Shown: one piece after another, positions 27,814-38,133 of the stretch
Layout: each line of letters starts with the position of its first letter
Numbering within the stretch: position 1 is the stretch's first letter
Assembly (NCBI RefSeq): GCF_001428805.1
Contig: NZ_LMIS01000001.1
Coordinates: 186,001 to 250,000 of the forward strand
Direction of reading: 5' to 3'
DNA from: Aeromicrobium sp. Root236
GTDB taxonomy: Bacteria > Actinomycetota > Actinomycetes > Propionibacteriales > Nocardioidaceae
DNA: 64,000 nucleotides
Position numbers and translations under genes: made by a program
The notes under the pieces: generated by a model
What the model saw: the letters and a program-made list of their open reading frames with translations, nothing else
What the model was told of the DNA's origin: nothing
The model's database searches: none

Positions 27814-28680
27814 GTGAGCGTCGCGTCATACATCCCCAGCCCGTCGCACGGCGTCTGGGACATCGGCCCGATCCCGCTGCGGGCGTACGCCTTCGGCATC
27901 ATCATCGGCGCCATCGTGGCGATCATGATCGGCGAGCGCCGGTTCCAGGCGAGGGGCGGCCGACAGGGGCTGATCGGCGACGTGGCGATCTGGGCGATCC
28001 CGTTCGGCATCGTCGGCGCCCGCATCTACCACGTGGCCACCGACCCGGAGCTCTACTTCAGCGACGGCAAGCATCCCCTCAACGCGTTCAAGATCTGGGA
28101 GGGCGGCCTCGGCATCTGGGGCGCCATCGCCGGCGGCGCGCTCGGTGCCTACATCGGGTGCCGTCGCTACGGGGTGTCGTTCTCCTCGGTGGCCGACGCC
28201 CTGGCGCCCGGGCTGCTGGTCGCCCAGGCGATCGGCCGCATCGGCAACTACTTCAACCAGGAGTTGTTCGGCAAGCCGACCACCAAGCCCTGGGGCCTCG
28301 AGATCGCGGTCGACAAGCGCCCCGACGGCTACACGCAGTTCGCCACGTTCCACCCCACGTTCCTGTACGAGCTGCTGTGGAACCTCGCCGCGGCGGCCTT
28401 GATCATCGCGATCGATCGCAAGCTCAAGCTGACCGGCGGGCGGGCGTTCGCGCTCTACGCGATGCTCTACACCTCCGGCCGCGTGTGGATCGAGGCGCTG
28501 CGCATCGACGAGGCCAACCACATCGGCCCGTTCCGGCTCAACGTGTGGACGTCGATCATCGTCTTCGCGGTCGCCGCGACCTACTTCGTCGCGACCCGCA
28601 AGCGATCACGCTCCGAGGAGCCGGTGGCGGACGCCGCGGAGTCTGCCGACGAGCCGACGGACACGGAAGACGCGCGCTGA
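27814..28680 (+). CDS. lgt: Prolipoprotein diacylglyceryl transferase
   Basis: 288 residues with about seven membrane segments. It transfers diacylglycerol from phosphatidylglycerol to the lipobox Cys of prolipoproteins. IPLRAYAFGIIIG at the N-terminus, GGLGIWGAIAGGALGAY, and the Lgt signature GRIGNYFNQELFG are visible. The tail (from about residue 262) is acidic and disordered. The trpA-lgt linkage is common in actinobacteria. Several lipoproteins that need this enzyme are encoded in the window (16300, 38904, 49767). Confidence 0.95.
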   Translation: MSVASYIPSPSHGVWDIGPIPLRAYAFGIIIGAIVAIMIGERRFQARGGRQGLIGDVAIWAIPFGIVGARIYHVATDPELYFSDGKHPLNAFKIWEGGLGIWGAIAGGALGAYIGCRRYGVSFSSVADALAPGLLVAQAIGRIGNYFNQELFGKPTTKPWGLEIAVDKRPDGYTQFATFHPTFLYELLWNLAAAALIIAIDRKLKLTGGRAFALYAMLYTSGRVWIEALRIDEANHIGPFRLNVWTSIIVFAVAATYFVATRKRSRSEEPVADAAESADEPTDTEDAR

Positions 28681-28727
28681 GCGTCAGGAAAGCCTGACCT
28701 TCGGTGACGGCGGCCCACGGTCGGACG

Positions 28728-28739
28728 TACGTTTTCACC
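28728..28739 (+). promoter_or_regulatory. Leaderless promoter of the CCC1-type gene
   Basis: TACGTT at 28728-28733, 6 nt, then ATG at 28740. It fixes the start against an in-frame GTG at 28704 that would lie upstream of the transcript. Confidence 0.65.
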
Positions 28740-29480
28740 ATGACCGAAGCTGTCGAGAGCACCGAGCCCCTGCCTGACCCCGCGCACGTCGAGCACGAGC
28801 ACCCGGACGTCACGGGCGGCTGGTTGCGGCCTGCCGTGTTCGGCGCGATGGACGGGCTGGTGTCCAACTTCGCGCTCATCATGGGCGTCGTCGGCGGCAG
28901 CAGCGCCAACGACACCAAGCCGATCGTCCTCGCTGGTCTCGCGGGGCTTGCCGCAGGCTCGTTCTCGATGGCAGCGGGGGAGTACACCTCGGTCGCGAGC
29001 CAGAGCGAGTTCGCGCTGGCGCAGGTCGACATCGAGCGCGACGAGATCCTCAACAACGAGACGGCCGAGGAGGCCGAGCTGGCGGTGATGTTCGTCGAGA
29101 AGGGGGTCGACGAGGACGTCGCCCGCGAGATGGCGGCGCAGATCCACCGCAACCCCGAGAACGCGGTCAAGGTGCACGCACGCGAGGAGTTCGGCGTCGA
29201 CGTCGACGACCTGGCCTCGCCGATGCTGGCCGCGGTGTCGTCGTTCTTCTCGTTCGCCCTCGGCGCGATGATCCCGGTGTTCCCCTACCTGGTCGGCATC
29301 GAGTCGCCGTGGCTCGCGATCGTGTTGTCGCTTGTGGCACTGTTCGCATGCGGCGCCGTCGTCACGCGCATCACCGCTCGTTCGTGGTGGTTCGGCGGCT
29401 TCAGGCAGCTCGTGCTGGGCGGCGCGGCGGCCGGCCTGACCTATCTCGTGGGCGACGCGGTGGGCAGCGCCATCGGCTGA
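28740..29480 (+). CDS. VIT1/CCC1-family iron/manganese transporter
   Basis: 246 residues. Family features: VFGAMDGLVSNFALIMGVVGG for the first membrane helix with its conserved Asp, and AGLAAGSFSMAAGEYTSVASQSE for the second. A charged helical region (about residues 95-165) rich in Glu corresponds to the metal-binding domain of VIT1. Three more hydrophobic segments follow. Members move Fe2+ or Mn2+ out of the cytoplasm or into stores; the ion here is not determinable. Confidence 0.87.
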   Translation: MTEAVESTEPLPDPAHVEHEHPDVTGGWLRPAVFGAMDGLVSNFALIMGVVGGSSANDTKPIVLAGLAGLAAGSFSMAAGEYTSVASQSEFALAQVDIERDEILNNETAEEAELAVMFVEKGVDEDVAREMAAQIHRNPENAVKVHAREEFGVDVDDLASPMLAAVSSFFSFALGAMIPVFPYLVGIESPWLAIVLSLVALFACGAVVTRITARSWWFGGFRQLVLGGAAAGLTYLVGDAVGSAIG

Positions 29481-29505
29481 TGCGGCACCGAACGGGACAG
29501 CCGTG

Positions 29506-29511
29506 TAATCT
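29506..29511 (+). promoter_or_regulatory. Likely gltB -10 element
   Basis: TAATCT in the 108-bp gap before gltB. It would give a leader of about 70 nt. A ribosome site (AGTGAGG) precedes the gltB ATG by 6 nt. Confidence 0.4.
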
Positions 29512-29588
29512 TGTGATGCTGTCCGAGGCCAACGTCGTCCCCGGTCCGAGAATTTTCGTGATCCTGATGACGTGAAGTGAGGCCCTCC

Positions 29589-32500
29589 ATGCGCGCCCCC
29601 CTCTATTCGACTCAGCCGCCTGCCCAAGGTCTGTACGACCCGCAGAACGAGCACGACGCCTGTGGTGTCGCCTTCGTCGCGACGCTGACCGGCGTGCCGA
29701 GCCACGAGATCGTCCTCCAGGGACTCACCGCCCTGCGCAACCTCGACCACCGTGGAGCCGTCGGCGGCGACCCGGACACGGGCGACGGTGCGGGCATCAT
29801 GATCCAGGTCCCCGACGCGTTCCTGCGCGGGGTCAGCGGCGTCGAGCTGCCCGAGGCGGGTTCGTACGCCGCAGGCATGGCGTTCCTGCCGATCGACGAG
29901 GCTGAGGCCGCCGAGGCGCGCGCTCGCGTCGAGGAGATCGCGACCGAGGAGGGCCTGACGGTCCTCGGCTGGCGCGAGGTCCCCGTCGAGCCCGAGGTCC
30001 TGGGCCACGGCATGTCGCGCGCCGCGATGCCGGCGTTCGTCCAGGTGTTCGTCACCGCCGCGGGGGAGCCGCAGAGCGGCATCGAGCTCGACCGCACGGC
30101 GTACTGCCTGCGCAAGCGCGCGGAGCACGAGCTCGCGGTCTACTTCCCGTCGCTGTCGAGCCGCACGCTCGTCTACAAGGGCATGCTCACACCCGAGCAG
30201 CTCGAGGGCTTCTTCCCCGACCTCGCCGACCCGCGCATGGAGTCGGCGATGGCGATCGTGCACAGCCGCTTCTCGACCAACACATTCCCCAGCTGGCCGC
30301 TGGCCCACCCGTTCCGCTTCATCGCGCACAACGGTGAGATCAACACCGCGCGCGGCAACCGCAACTGGATGCGCGCCCGCGAGGCCCTGCTCGAGAGCGA
30401 CCTGATCCCCGGCGACATGAACCGGCTCTTCCCGGTCTGCGACCCGCTCGGCAGCGACACCGCATCGTTCGACGAGGTGCTCGAGCTGCTGCACCTCGGT
30501 GGCCGCAGCCTGCCGCACGCCGTCATGATGATGATCCCCGAGGCGTGGGAGAACGACGCCGACATGGACCCGGCGCGCCGGGCGTTCTACGAGTTCCACT
30601 CCTCCGTCATGGAGCCGTGGGACGGACCTGCCGCGATCGCGTTCACCGACGGCAACCAGATCGGCGCGGTCCTCGACCGCAACGGCCTGCGCCCCGGTCG
30701 CTACTGGGTGACCGAGGACGGCCTCGTCGTGCTCGCCTCCGAGGCCGGTGTCCTCGACATCGACCAGAAGACCATCACCCGCAAGGGCCGGCTCGAGCCC
30801 GGCAAGATGTTCCTGCTCGACCTCGACCAGCACCGCATCATCGAGGACCACGAGATCAAGAACACCCTCGCCTCGGAGCACCCGTACGACGAGTGGCTCT
30901 ACTCGGGCCTCGTCCGCTTCGAGGACCTGCCCGACCTCGAGCACATCGTGCACACCCACGCGTCGGTGACCCGTCGCCAGCAGGTGTTCGGCTACACCGA
31001 GGAGGAGCTGCGGCTGCTCATCGCGCCGATCGCCCGCACCGGCGCCGAGGCGATCGGGTCGATGGGCACCGACACGCCCCTGGCGGCGATCTCGGACGGT
31101 CCTCGGCAGCTGTTCGACTACTTCTCGCAGCTGTTCGCGCAGGTCACCAACCCGCCGCTCGACGCGATCCGCGAAGAGGTCGTCACCTCGCTGGCGGGCA
31201 CGATCGGGCCCGAGCGCAACCTGCTCGCACCCAGCCCGGCGTCGTGCCGCATGCTGCAGCTGCCGTTCCCCGTGCTCGACAACGACGAGCTCGCCAAGAT
31301 CCGGCACATGAACAAGGACGGCGACATGCCGGGCTTCTCGGTGCACGTCGTCCGCGGCCTCTACGACGTCCACGGCGGCGGCGCGGCCCTCAAGGCCAAG
31401 CTCGACGAGATCTGCGCCGAGGTGTCGCGCGCGATCGCCGACGGCGCACGGATCATCGTGCTGTCGGACCGGCATTCCAACGCCGACCTCGCACCGATCC
31501 CGTCGTTGCTGCTGACCGGCGCGGTGCACCACCACATGGTGCGCGAGAAGCTGCGCACGCAGGCCGGCCTCATCATCGAGGCCGGTGACGTCCGCGAGGT
31601 GCACCACGTCGCGCTCCTGATCGGCTACGGCGCGACCGCGGTCAACCCCTACCTCGTGCTCGAGTCCGCCGAGGACCTGGCGCGCGAGAAGGTCTTCGTC
31701 GAGGGCGTCGAGCCCGGCCAGGCGCTGCGCAACGTCGCCTACGGCCTCGGCAAGGGCGTGCTCAAGGTCATGAGCAAGATGGGCGTCTCGACCGTTGCGT
31801 CCTACACCGGTGCCCAGATCTTCGAGGCTGTCGGGCTGGCGCCTGAGGTCATCGAGGCCTACTTCACCGGCACGTCGTCCAAGCTCGGCGGCGTCGGGCT
31901 CGACGTGCTCGCCGAGGAGGTCCGGGCGCGGCACCTCAAGGCGTACCCGACGAGCGGCATCGCCGCGGCGCGCCGTCACCTCGAGACCGGGGGCGAGTAC
32001 CAGTGGCGTCGCGGTGGACCGGAGCACCTGTTCGACCCCGAGACGGTGTTCCGCCTGCAGCACTCCACGCGTACGGGCAGCTACGAGATCTTCAAGCAGT
32101 ACACCAGCCGGGTCGACGACCAGTCGGAGCGACTCATGACGCTGCGCGGCCTGTTCGGCTTCAAGGACGGCGAGCGCCCACCGGTGCCGATCGACGAGGT
32201 CGAGCCGGTCTCCGAGATCGTCAAGCGCTTCTCGACCGGCGCCATGTCGTACGGCTCCATCAGCCAGGAGGCGCACGAGACCCTCGCGATCGCGATGAAC
32301 CGTCTCGGCGGCAAGTCCAACACCGGTGAGGGTGGCGAGGACCCCGAGCGCCTGTACGACCCGGAGCGCCGTTCGGCGATCAAGCAGGTCGCGTCGGGCC
32401 GCTTCGGCGTCACGTCGGAGTACCTCACCAACTCCGACGACATCCAGATCAAGATGGCGCAGGGCGCGAAGCCCGGCGAGGGTGGCCAGCTGCCCGGCCC

Positions 32501-34136
32501 CAAGGTCTATCCGTGGGTCGCCCGCACCCGGCACTCGACGCCCGGCGTCGGCCTCATCTCGCCGCCGCCGCACCACGACATCTACTCGATCGAGGACCTC
32601 AAGCAGCTCATCCACGACCTCAAGAACGCCAACCCTGCGGCACGCGTGCACGTCAAGCTCGTGTCGGAGATCGGCGTGGGCACGGTCGCGGCCGGCGTCT
32701 CCAAGGCCAAGGCCGACGTCGTCCTGATCTCCGGGCACGACGGCGGCACCGGTGCCTCTCCGCTGACCTCGCTCAAGCATGCCGGCGGACCGTGGGAGCT
32801 CGGCCTCGCCGAGACCCAGCAGACCCTCCTGCTCAACGGGCTGCGCGACCGCATCGTCGTCCAGGCCGACGGGCAGCTCAAGACCGGCCGTGACGTCGTC
32901 ATCGCCGCGCTGCTCGGGGCCGAGGAGTTCGGCTTCGCCACGGCTCCGCTCGTCGTGAGCGGCTGCATCATGATGCGTGTGTGTCACCTCGACACGTGCC
33001 CCGTCGGCGTCGCCACCCAGAACAAGGCGCTGCGCGAGAAGTACGCCGGCAAGGCCGAGTACATCGTCAACTTCTTCCAGTTCATCGCCGAAGAGGTGCG
33101 CGAGATCCTGGCGCGTCTGGGCTTCCGCTCGATCGAGGAGGCCGTCGGTCACGCCGAGGTCATCGACGTCCGCAAGGCCGTCGACCACTGGAAGGCCGAC
33201 GGGCTCGACCTGACCCCGATCCTGTACGTCCCGGAGCTCCCCGAGGGCGCGGCCCGGCACAACACGACGGGCCAGGACCACAGCCTCGACAAGGCTCTCG
33301 ACAACGAGCTCATCGCGCTCAGCGCCGACGCGCTCGAGCGCGGCGAGCCGGTGCGCGCGCAGGTCGACATCCGCAACGTCAACCGCACGGTCGGCACGAT
33401 GCTCGGCCACGAGGTCACCAAGCGCTATCGCGGCGAGGGACTTCCCGAGAACACGATCGACATCACGTTCCTCGGCTCGGCCGGGCAGTCGTTCGGCGCG
33501 TTCGTGCCCAAGGGCGTCACGCTGCGCCTGGAGGGCGACGGCAACGACTACGTCGGCAAGGGACTGTCGGGCGGTCGCATCGTCGTCCGTCCGCCCCGCG
33601 AGGTGCAGTTCACCGCCGAGGCGCAGATCGTCGCCGGCAACGTGATCGGCTTCGGCGCGACCAGCGGCGAGATCTTCCTGCGCGGCAAGGTCGGCGAACG
33701 GTTCTGTGTCCGCAACTCCGGCGTCAGCGCCGTGGTCGAGGGCGTGGGCGACCACGCCTGCGAGTACATGACGGGTGGCCGGGTCGTGATCCTCGGCCAG
33801 ACCGGGCGCAACGTCGCCGCCGGCATGAGTGGCGGTGCGGCGTACGTCCTGGACCTCGACGAGACCAAGGTCAACATGGACATGGTAGAGCTGCGCCCTG
33901 TCGCGGGCACCGCCGCAGAAGAGCTCAAGCTCCTGATCCAGAAGCACCAAGAGGAGACCGGCTCGGTCGTCGCCGAGCAGCTGCTCGGCGACTGGGAGCA
34001 GTCGCTCGCGCGATTCACCGAGATCATGCCGGTCAACTACCGGCTGGTGCTCGAGGCGCGCGACGCCGCCGAGTCCGAAGGACTGTCCGAGGAAGACACG
34101 ACCGCACGCATGATGGAGGTGGCCGCACGTGGCTGA
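29589..34136 (+). CDS. gltB: Glutamate synthase large subunit
   Basis: 1515 residues from the ATG at 29589 (AGTGAGG upstream; a GTG at 29577 is less likely). Domains in order: N-terminal glutaminase, whose catalytic Cys in [10 protein letters not shown] follows a ~22-residue propeptide; a central domain; an FMN/3Fe-4S synthase domain ([17 protein letters not shown]; Cys cluster in [15 protein letters not shown]); and a C-terminal beta-helix ([18 protein letters not shown]). It makes two glutamates from glutamine and 2-oxoglutarate with electrons from GltD. The gltD GTG overlaps its 3' end by 8 bases. Confidence 0.97.
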   Translation: MRAPLYSTQPPAQGLYDPQNEHDACGVAFVATLTGVPSHEIVLQGLTALRNLDHRGAVGGDPDTGDGAGIMIQVPDAFLRGVSGVELPEAGSYAAGMAFLPIDEAEAAEARARVEEIATEEGLTVLGWREVPVEPEVLGHGMSRAAMPAFVQVFVTAAGEPQSGIELDRTAYCLRKRAEHELAVYFPSLSSRTLVYKGMLTPEQLEGFFPDLADPRMESAMAIVHSRFSTNTFPSWPLAHPFRFIAHNGEINTARGNRNWMRAREALLESDLIPGDMNRLFPVCDPLGSDTASFDEVLELLHLGGRSLPHAVMMMIPEAWENDADMDPARRAFYEFHSSVMEPWDGPAAIAFTDGNQIGAVLDRNGLRPGRYWVTEDGLVVLASEAGVLDIDQKTITRKGRLEPGKMFLLDLDQHRIIEDHEIKNTLASEHPYDEWLYSGLVRFEDLPDLEHIVHTHASVTRRQQVFGYTEEELRLLIAPIARTGAEAIGSMGTDTPLAAISDGPRQLFDYFSQLFAQVTNPPLDAIREEVVTSLAGTIGPERNLLAPSPASCRMLQLPFPVLDNDELAKIRHMNKDGDMPGFSVHVVRGLYDVHGGGAALKAKLDEICAEVSRAIADGARIIVLSDRHSNADLAPIPSLLLTGAVHHHMVREKLRTQAGLIIEAGDVREVHHVALLIGYGATAVNPYLVLESAEDLAREKVFVEGVEPGQALRNVAYGLGKGVLKVMSKMGVSTVASYTGAQIFEAVGLAPEVIEAYFTGTSSKLGGVGLDVLAEEVRARHLKAYPTSGIAAARRHLETGGEYQWRRGGPEHLFDPETVFRLQHSTRTGSYEIFKQYTSRVDDQSERLMTLRGLFGFKDGERPPVPIDEVEPVSEIVKRFSTGAMSYGSISQEAHETLAIAMNRLGGKSNTGEGGEDPERLYDPERRSAIKQVASGRFGVTSEYLTNSDDIQIKMAQGAKPGEGGQLPGPKVYPWVARTRHSTPGVGLISPPPHHDIYSIEDLKQLIHDLKNANPAARVHVKLVSEIGVGTVAAGVSKAKADVVLISGHDGGTGASPLTSLKHAGGPWELGLAETQQTLLLNGLRDRIVVQADGQLKTGRDVVIAALLGAEEFGFATAPLVVSGCIMMRVCHLDTCPVGVATQNKALREKYAGKAEYIVNFFQFIAEEVREILARLGFRSIEEAVGHAEVIDVRKAVDHWKADGLDLTPILYVPELPEGAARHNTTGQDHSLDKALDNELIALSADALERGEPVRAQVDIRNVNRTVGTMLGHEVTKRYRGEGLPENTIDITFLGSAGQSFGAFVPKGVTLRLEGDGNDYVGKGLSGGRIVVRPPREVQFTAEAQIVAGNVIGFGATSGEIFLRGKVGERFCVRNSGVSAVVEGVGDHACEYMTGGRVVILGQTGRNVAAGMSGGAAYVLDLDETKVNMDMVELRPVAGTAAEELKLLIQKHQEETGSVVAEQLLGDWEQSLARFTEIMPVNYRLVLEARDAAESEGLSEEDTTARMMEVAARG

Positions 34137-35592
34137 TCCCAGAGGATTCATCACGACTCCCCGACAGGTCGCCGAACGGCGCCCTGTCGAGGAACGCGTC
34201 AACGACTGGAACGAGGTCTACCCCGGTGGGCCCGGCCGCGCCCTGCTGCCGATCATCACCGAACAGGCCGGACGCTGCATGGACTGCGGCATCCCGTTCT
34301 GCCACTCGGGCTGCCCACTCGGCAACCTGATCCCCGAGTGGAACGACCTGGTCTGGCGCGAGGACTGGGACGAGGCACTCGACCGCCTGCACGCGACCAA
34401 CAACTTCCCGGAGTTCACCGGGCGGCTGTGCCCGGCCCCGTGCGAGACCGCGTGCGTCGTGGCGATCAACCGCGACGCCGTGACGATCAAGAACGTCGAG
34501 GTCTCGATCATCGACAAGGCTTGGGACGACCGCCGGGTCAAGCCCGAGCCGCCGGAGTGGTTGACCGGCAAGACCGTCGCCGTCGTCGGCTCCGGTCCGG
34601 CTGGTCTCGCGGCTGCGCAGCAGCTGACCCGCGCCGGTCACACCGTCGCCGTCTACGAGCGTGACGACAAGCCCGGCGGGCTGCTCCGATACGGCATCCC
34701 CGAGTTCAAGATGGAGAAGATCCAGGTCGAGCGCCGCATCGACCAGATGCAGCGCGAGGGCACGGTCTTCCGTACGGGCGTGCAGGTCGGCGACACGCTG
34801 ACCGGCCACCAGCTGCGTGACCGCTACGACGCCGTCGTGCTGGCGATGGGCTCGACCGTACGACGTGACCTGCCGGTGCCCGGGCGTGAGCTCGCCGGCA
34901 TCCACCAGGCCATGGAGTTCCTCCCGCAGGCCAACCGGGTCGCGCTCGGCGAAGAGGTCGACGACCAGATCGTCGCGACCGACAAGGACGTCATCATCAT
35001 CGGTGGCGGCGACACGGGTGCTGACTGCCTCGGCACGTCCGTACGTCAGGGCGCCCGGTCGATCACGCAGCTCGAGATCATGCCCAACCCGGGCACGGAT
35101 CGTCCCGAGTCGCAGCCATGGCCGACGTACCCGATGATCTACCGCGTCTCCTCTGCTCACGAGGAGGCGGGGGAGCGGGTCTACTCGATCTCGACCAAGG
35201 AGTTCCTCGGCGAGAACGGTCACGTCAGTGGCCTGCGGCTCGTCGAGGTCGAGATGGTCGACGGGAAGTTCGAGGAGGTCGAGGGGTCCGAGCGGGTCGT
35301 CCCGGCACAGCTCGTGCTCTTCGCGATGGGCTTCACGGGTCCCGAGAAGGAGGGCCTCGTCGACCAGCTAGGCGTCGAGCTCGACGAACGCGGCAACATC
35401 AAGCGCGACAAGAGCTACATGTCCAGCATCGACGGCGTGTTCGTCGCCGGTGATGCCGGACGTGGTCAGTCGCTCATCGTGTGGGCCATCGCTGAGGGCC
35501 GCTCGGCCGCCGCGGGCGTCGACGCGTACCTGTCGGGATCGACCAACCTGCCGGCCCCGATTCCGCCGAATGCCCGCCCGTTGACGGTGTGA
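34129..35592 (+). CDS. gltD: Glutamate synthase small subunit
   Basis: 487 residues. N-terminal iron-sulfur cysteines in [19 protein letters not shown] and [10 protein letters not shown]. The FAD-binding Rossmann motif is [15 protein letters not shown], and the NADPH motif is [37 protein letters not shown] is the second FAD motif. It passes electrons from NADPH to GltB. The GTG start overlaps gltB. Confidence 0.97.
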   Translation: MADPRGFITTPRQVAERRPVEERVNDWNEVYPGGPGRALLPIITEQAGRCMDCGIPFCHSGCPLGNLIPEWNDLVWREDWDEALDRLHATNNFPEFTGRLCPAPCETACVVAINRDAVTIKNVEVSIIDKAWDDRRVKPEPPEWLTGKTVAVVGSGPAGLAAAQQLTRAGHTVAVYERDDKPGGLLRYGIPEFKMEKIQVERRIDQMQREGTVFRTGVQVGDTLTGHQLRDRYDAVVLAMGSTVRRDLPVPGRELAGIHQAMEFLPQANRVALGEEVDDQIVATDKDVIIIGGGDTGADCLGTSVRQGARSITQLEIMPNPGTDRPESQPWPTYPMIYRVSSAHEEAGERVYSISTKEFLGENGHVSGLRLVEVEMVDGKFEEVEGSERVVPAQLVLFAMGFTGPEKEGLVDQLGVELDERGNIKRDKSYMSSIDGVFVAGDAGRGQSLIVWAIAEGRSAAAGVDAYLSGSTNLPAPIPPNARPLTV

Positions 35593-35680
35593 CAACTGGT
35601 CTTTTGCTCTCGAACCTGACCGAAACCTGATTTGTTGCGCCAAACCACTTAAGTGACTCGCCGGTAGGCGAACCGCTGGA

Positions 35681-35692
35681 TAGGCTCGTGCA
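35681..35692 (+). promoter_or_regulatory. Leaderless promoter of pyk
   Basis: TAGGCT at 35681-35686, 6 nt, then GTG at 35693. The preceding 88 bp after gltD hold nothing else that I recognise. Confidence 0.7.
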
Positions 35693-37144
35693 GTGAGAAG
35701 AGCGAAGATCGTATGCACCCTCGGCCCGGCCGTCGGTAGCGCCCACAAGATCCTGCAGCTGACCGAGGCGGGGATGGACGTCGCGCGACTCAACATGAGT
35801 CACGGCGACCAGTCCGACCACGAGCAGAACTACGCCTGGGTCCGCGAGGCCGGTGACAAGGTCGGCAAGGCGATCGCCGTGCTGGCCGACCTCCAGGGCC
35901 CCAAGATCCGGCTCGGCCGCTTCGCCGACGGACCCGTCCAGCTCGAGGTCGGTGGCACGTTCACGATCACGACCGACGACATCCTCGGTGACGAGCACCG
36001 GTGCTCCACGACCTACAAGGGTCTGCCCGGCGACGTCTCGGTGGGCGACGAGATCCTGATCGACGACGGCCGCATGCGCCTGCGCGCGACAGCCGTCACC
36101 GACACCGACGTCACCTGCACCGTCGAGACGAGCGGCCCGGTCAGCAACAACAAGGGCATCAACCTCCCCGGCGTGATGGTCAGCGTCCCGGCGATGAGTG
36201 AGAAGGACATCGACGACCTGCGCTTCGCGCTGCGTCTCGGCGTGGACTTCATCGCGCTGTCGTTCGTACGCTCCGCCGACGACTACTACGACGTCAAGAA
36301 GATCATGGTCGAAGAGGGCATCATGCGCCCCGTCATCGCCAAGATCGAGAAGCCCCAGGCTGTCGACAACCTCGACGGCATCATGGACGCCTTCGACGGC
36401 GTCATGGTCGCGCGCGGTGACCTCGGCGTCGAGCTGCCGCTCGAGGACGTCCCGATCGTCCAGAAGCTCATCGTCGAGAAGGCTCGCCGCAACGCCAAGC
36501 CCGTCATCGTCGCCACGCAGATGCTCGAGTCGATGATCTCGGCTCCGCGGCCGACCCGCGCTGAGGCGTCCGACGTCGCCAACGCGGTGCTCGACGGCGC
36601 CGACGCGGTGATGCTGTCCGGCGAGACGAGCGTGGGGGAGTACCCGATCCACACCGTCACCACGATGGCTCGCATCATCGAGTCCACCGAGGAGCACGGC
36701 CTGCCCCGCATGGCGGCGTTCACGTGGAAGGCCAAGACCAAGAGCGGCATCATCTGCCGCGCCGCTGCCGACGTCGCCGAGGCGGTCAGCGCCCGGTTCG
36801 TCGTCGCGTTCACGACCAGCGGCGACTCCGCTCGCCGCATGACGCGCTACCGCTCCAAGGTCCCGGTCATCGCGTTCACGCCCGACCCGCTCGTACGCTC
36901 GCAGCTGGCCCTGAGCTGGGGCATCGAGACGTTCCTCGTCCCTGAGGTCACGCACACCGACGAGATGGTGCTGCAGGTCGACAAGGCGCTGCTCGAGATC
37001 GGCCGCTGCGCCGACGGACAGCAGGTCGTCATCGTCGCCGGGAGCCCTCCGGGCATCCCGGGGTCGACCAACGCGCTGCGCATCCACAACATGGGCGATG
37101 CGATCAACGGCGTCGTCCCGGCCTACCAGGACACCGCGGAGTAG
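35693..37144 (+). CDS. pyk: Pyruvate kinase
   Basis: 483 residues, last step of glycolysis. It starts RRAKIVCTLGPAVGS. LNMSHGDQSDH and LQGPKIRLGRF hold substrate and nucleotide residues. The catalytic Lys is in VIAKIEKPQAVDNLDG, and the metal/activator site is MVARGDLGVELP. The C-terminal regulatory domain includes FTTSGDSARRMTRYR. Length and domain order (A-B-A-C) are normal. A strong hairpin terminator follows. Confidence 0.97.
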   Translation: MRRAKIVCTLGPAVGSAHKILQLTEAGMDVARLNMSHGDQSDHEQNYAWVREAGDKVGKAIAVLADLQGPKIRLGRFADGPVQLEVGGTFTITTDDILGDEHRCSTTYKGLPGDVSVGDEILIDDGRMRLRATAVTDTDVTCTVETSGPVSNNKGINLPGVMVSVPAMSEKDIDDLRFALRLGVDFIALSFVRSADDYYDVKKIMVEEGIMRPVIAKIEKPQAVDNLDGIMDAFDGVMVARGDLGVELPLEDVPIVQKLIVEKARRNAKPVIVATQMLESMISAPRPTRAEASDVANAVLDGADAVMLSGETSVGEYPIHTVTTMARIIESTEEHGLPRMAAFTWKAKTKSGIICRAAADVAEAVSARFVVAFTTSGDSARRMTRYRSKVPVIAFTPDPLVRSQLALSWGIETFLVPEVTHTDEMVLQVDKALLEIGRCADGQQVVIVAGSPPGIPGSTNALRIHNMGDAINGVVPAYQDTAE

Positions 37145-37158
37145 TTCTCCATCGGCTC

Positions 37159-37195
37159 GCCCGCTCGCCCCGGACGTTGGGGCGGGCGGGCTTTG
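37159..37195 (+). terminator. pyk terminator
   Basis: A 13-bp GC-rich stem with one T-G pair (37159-37171 with 37179-37191), a 7-nt loop, and TTTGT after it. It may also act on the convergent gene that ends at 37202. Confidence 0.85.
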
Positions 37196-37201
37196 TCGTC
37201 A

Positions 37202-37810
37202 CTACGGTGACGACGTGTTCACGCTCGGCGTCAGAAGTAGTCGGAGCCTGCCATCCAGCCGACGGCCAGCACACCCACGACGGTGACCACGAGGAAGATC
37301 GCCGGCGCTCGCTTGCAGGCCGGCGAACTTCATCGTGAACTGGAACATCGCGAGAGACATCACCAGGACCACCAGCAGGGTCAATCCGGCCGCCTGCAGC
37401 ACATCCGCAGCCCAGATGTTGACGTCTGGAAGGCGATCGCTCAGGTCGGACGGCAGGACAGGGTGGTTGCGGCCGCCCAACAGGTTGAGGACGGCCGCAA
37501 GGGTGAAAGCCATCGCGATGCCCCACGCGACGGCTGGACCGACCGGGTTGAGGTTGCCGCGGCGAACCTCGAGGAGCACGACGTACGTGGTGACGATCGC
37601 CGGGAGCGTGAAGACTGCGACCACAGTCCAGAACTCAGGAGCAATGTGCCACTCCCGCTCGGTGAAGTAGGAGTTGAGGTCGAGGACGTGCACGAGCCAC
37701 GTCAGGAGGAGCGGGATGCCCTCGAGCAGGACGGCGAAGAAGGCCAGGACACCGCCGAGGCCATAGACGCACCCACTGCCGGTCGAGGTACGTGTCTGGC
37801 TGCGAGGCAT
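37202..37810 (-). CDS. Multi-pass membrane protein, probable C-terminal frameshift
   Basis: Not recognised. 202 residues as read. It starts at the ATG at 37810 (AAGGA upstream; basic N-terminus MPRSQTRTSTGSG). Membrane segments lie near GLGGVLAFFAVLLEGIPLLL, FWTVVAVFTLPAIVTTYVVLL, VAWGIAMAFTLAAVLNLLGG and AAGLTLLVVLVMSLAMFQF. After KFAGLQA the frame becomes Arg-rich and unlike a membrane protein. Another frame over the same DNA reads CKRAPAIFLVVTVVGVLAV and ends GSDYF at 37231. That is a normal last membrane helix with a positive-inside flank. One extra base near 37310-37325 would explain it. The first ~160 residues are reliable. Confidence 0.6.
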   Translation of the reverse strand: MPRSQTRTSTGSGCVYGLGGVLAFFAVLLEGIPLLLTWLVHVLDLNSYFTEREWHIAPEFWTVVAVFTLPAIVTTYVVLLEVRRGNLNPVGPAVAWGIAMAFTLAAVLNLLGGRNHPVLPSDLSDRLPDVNIWAADVLQAAGLTLLVVLVMSLAMFQFTMKFAGLQASAGDLPRGHRRGCAGRRLDGRLRLLLTPSVNTSSP

Positions 37811-37857
37811 GGGTGTCCTTGAAGTTGTCTTCCACGGCTGACTCGGCTCACGTTCCC

Positions 37858-37896
37858 GTGCCGGCAGGCCGGCACCGCGCCGGCCGCGGGCGGCCG
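37858..37896 (-). terminator. GC-rich hairpins downstream of tRNA-Leu
   Basis: Two dyads lie in the ~90 bp after the tRNA on the minus strand: GTGCCGGC/GCCGGCAC with a 2-nt centre (37858-37875) and CGGCCG-N4-CGGCCG (37881-37896). They could end the tRNA transcript. There is no T-run. Confidence 0.35.
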
Positions 37897-37950
37897 TCGT
37901 TGCTTCCGGCTTCAGAACTTTCGCCCACTCTTCAATGGGTCCAATCCCGG

Positions 37951-38033
37951 TGCCGGGTGCGGGAGTCGAACCCGCACGCCCTTGCGGACAACGGTTTTTG
38001 AGACCGTCGCGTCTACCATTCCGCCAACCCGGC
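37951..38033 (-). tRNA. tRNA-Leu (anticodon CAA)
   Basis: An 83-nt cloverleaf on the minus strand. Acceptor GCCGGGT/ACCCGGC with discriminator A, and a D arm with GGTAGACGC. The anticodon stem ACGGT/ACCGT holds loop CTCAAAA (anticodon CAA at 37998-38000). There is a 15-nt long variable arm typical of class II tRNAs, and the T arm is GCGGG-TTCGACT-CCCGC. CCA is not encoded. It reads UUG. Confidence 0.95.
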
Positions 38034-38121
38034 ATGCACGCGTCGGCCGCAACATCCGGCGCAGCTGGACCCGCGAGCCCGCACTGCGTCCGTCGAGCTC
38101 AACCCGAGTTCACGTGCGGGA

Positions 38122-38133
38122 TAACCTTCTCAT
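38122..38133 (+). promoter_or_regulatory. Leaderless promoter of pdtaR
   Basis: TAACCT at 38122-38127, 6 nt, then GTG at 38134. Confidence 0.65.

Noticed and set aside
29516..29575. A 19-codon frame before gltB as a possible leader peptide
   Set aside because: There is no run of regulatory codons, no ribosome site and no terminator/antiterminator pair between it and gltB.
28581..34202. A 1.8-kilocodon open frame on the minus strand
   Set aside because: It lies opposite gltB and is an artefact of GC-rich third positions: low-complexity Ala/Val/Arg/Asp-rich translation, no ribosome site, no domain. The same holds for long frames opposite dnaE, polA and pyk.
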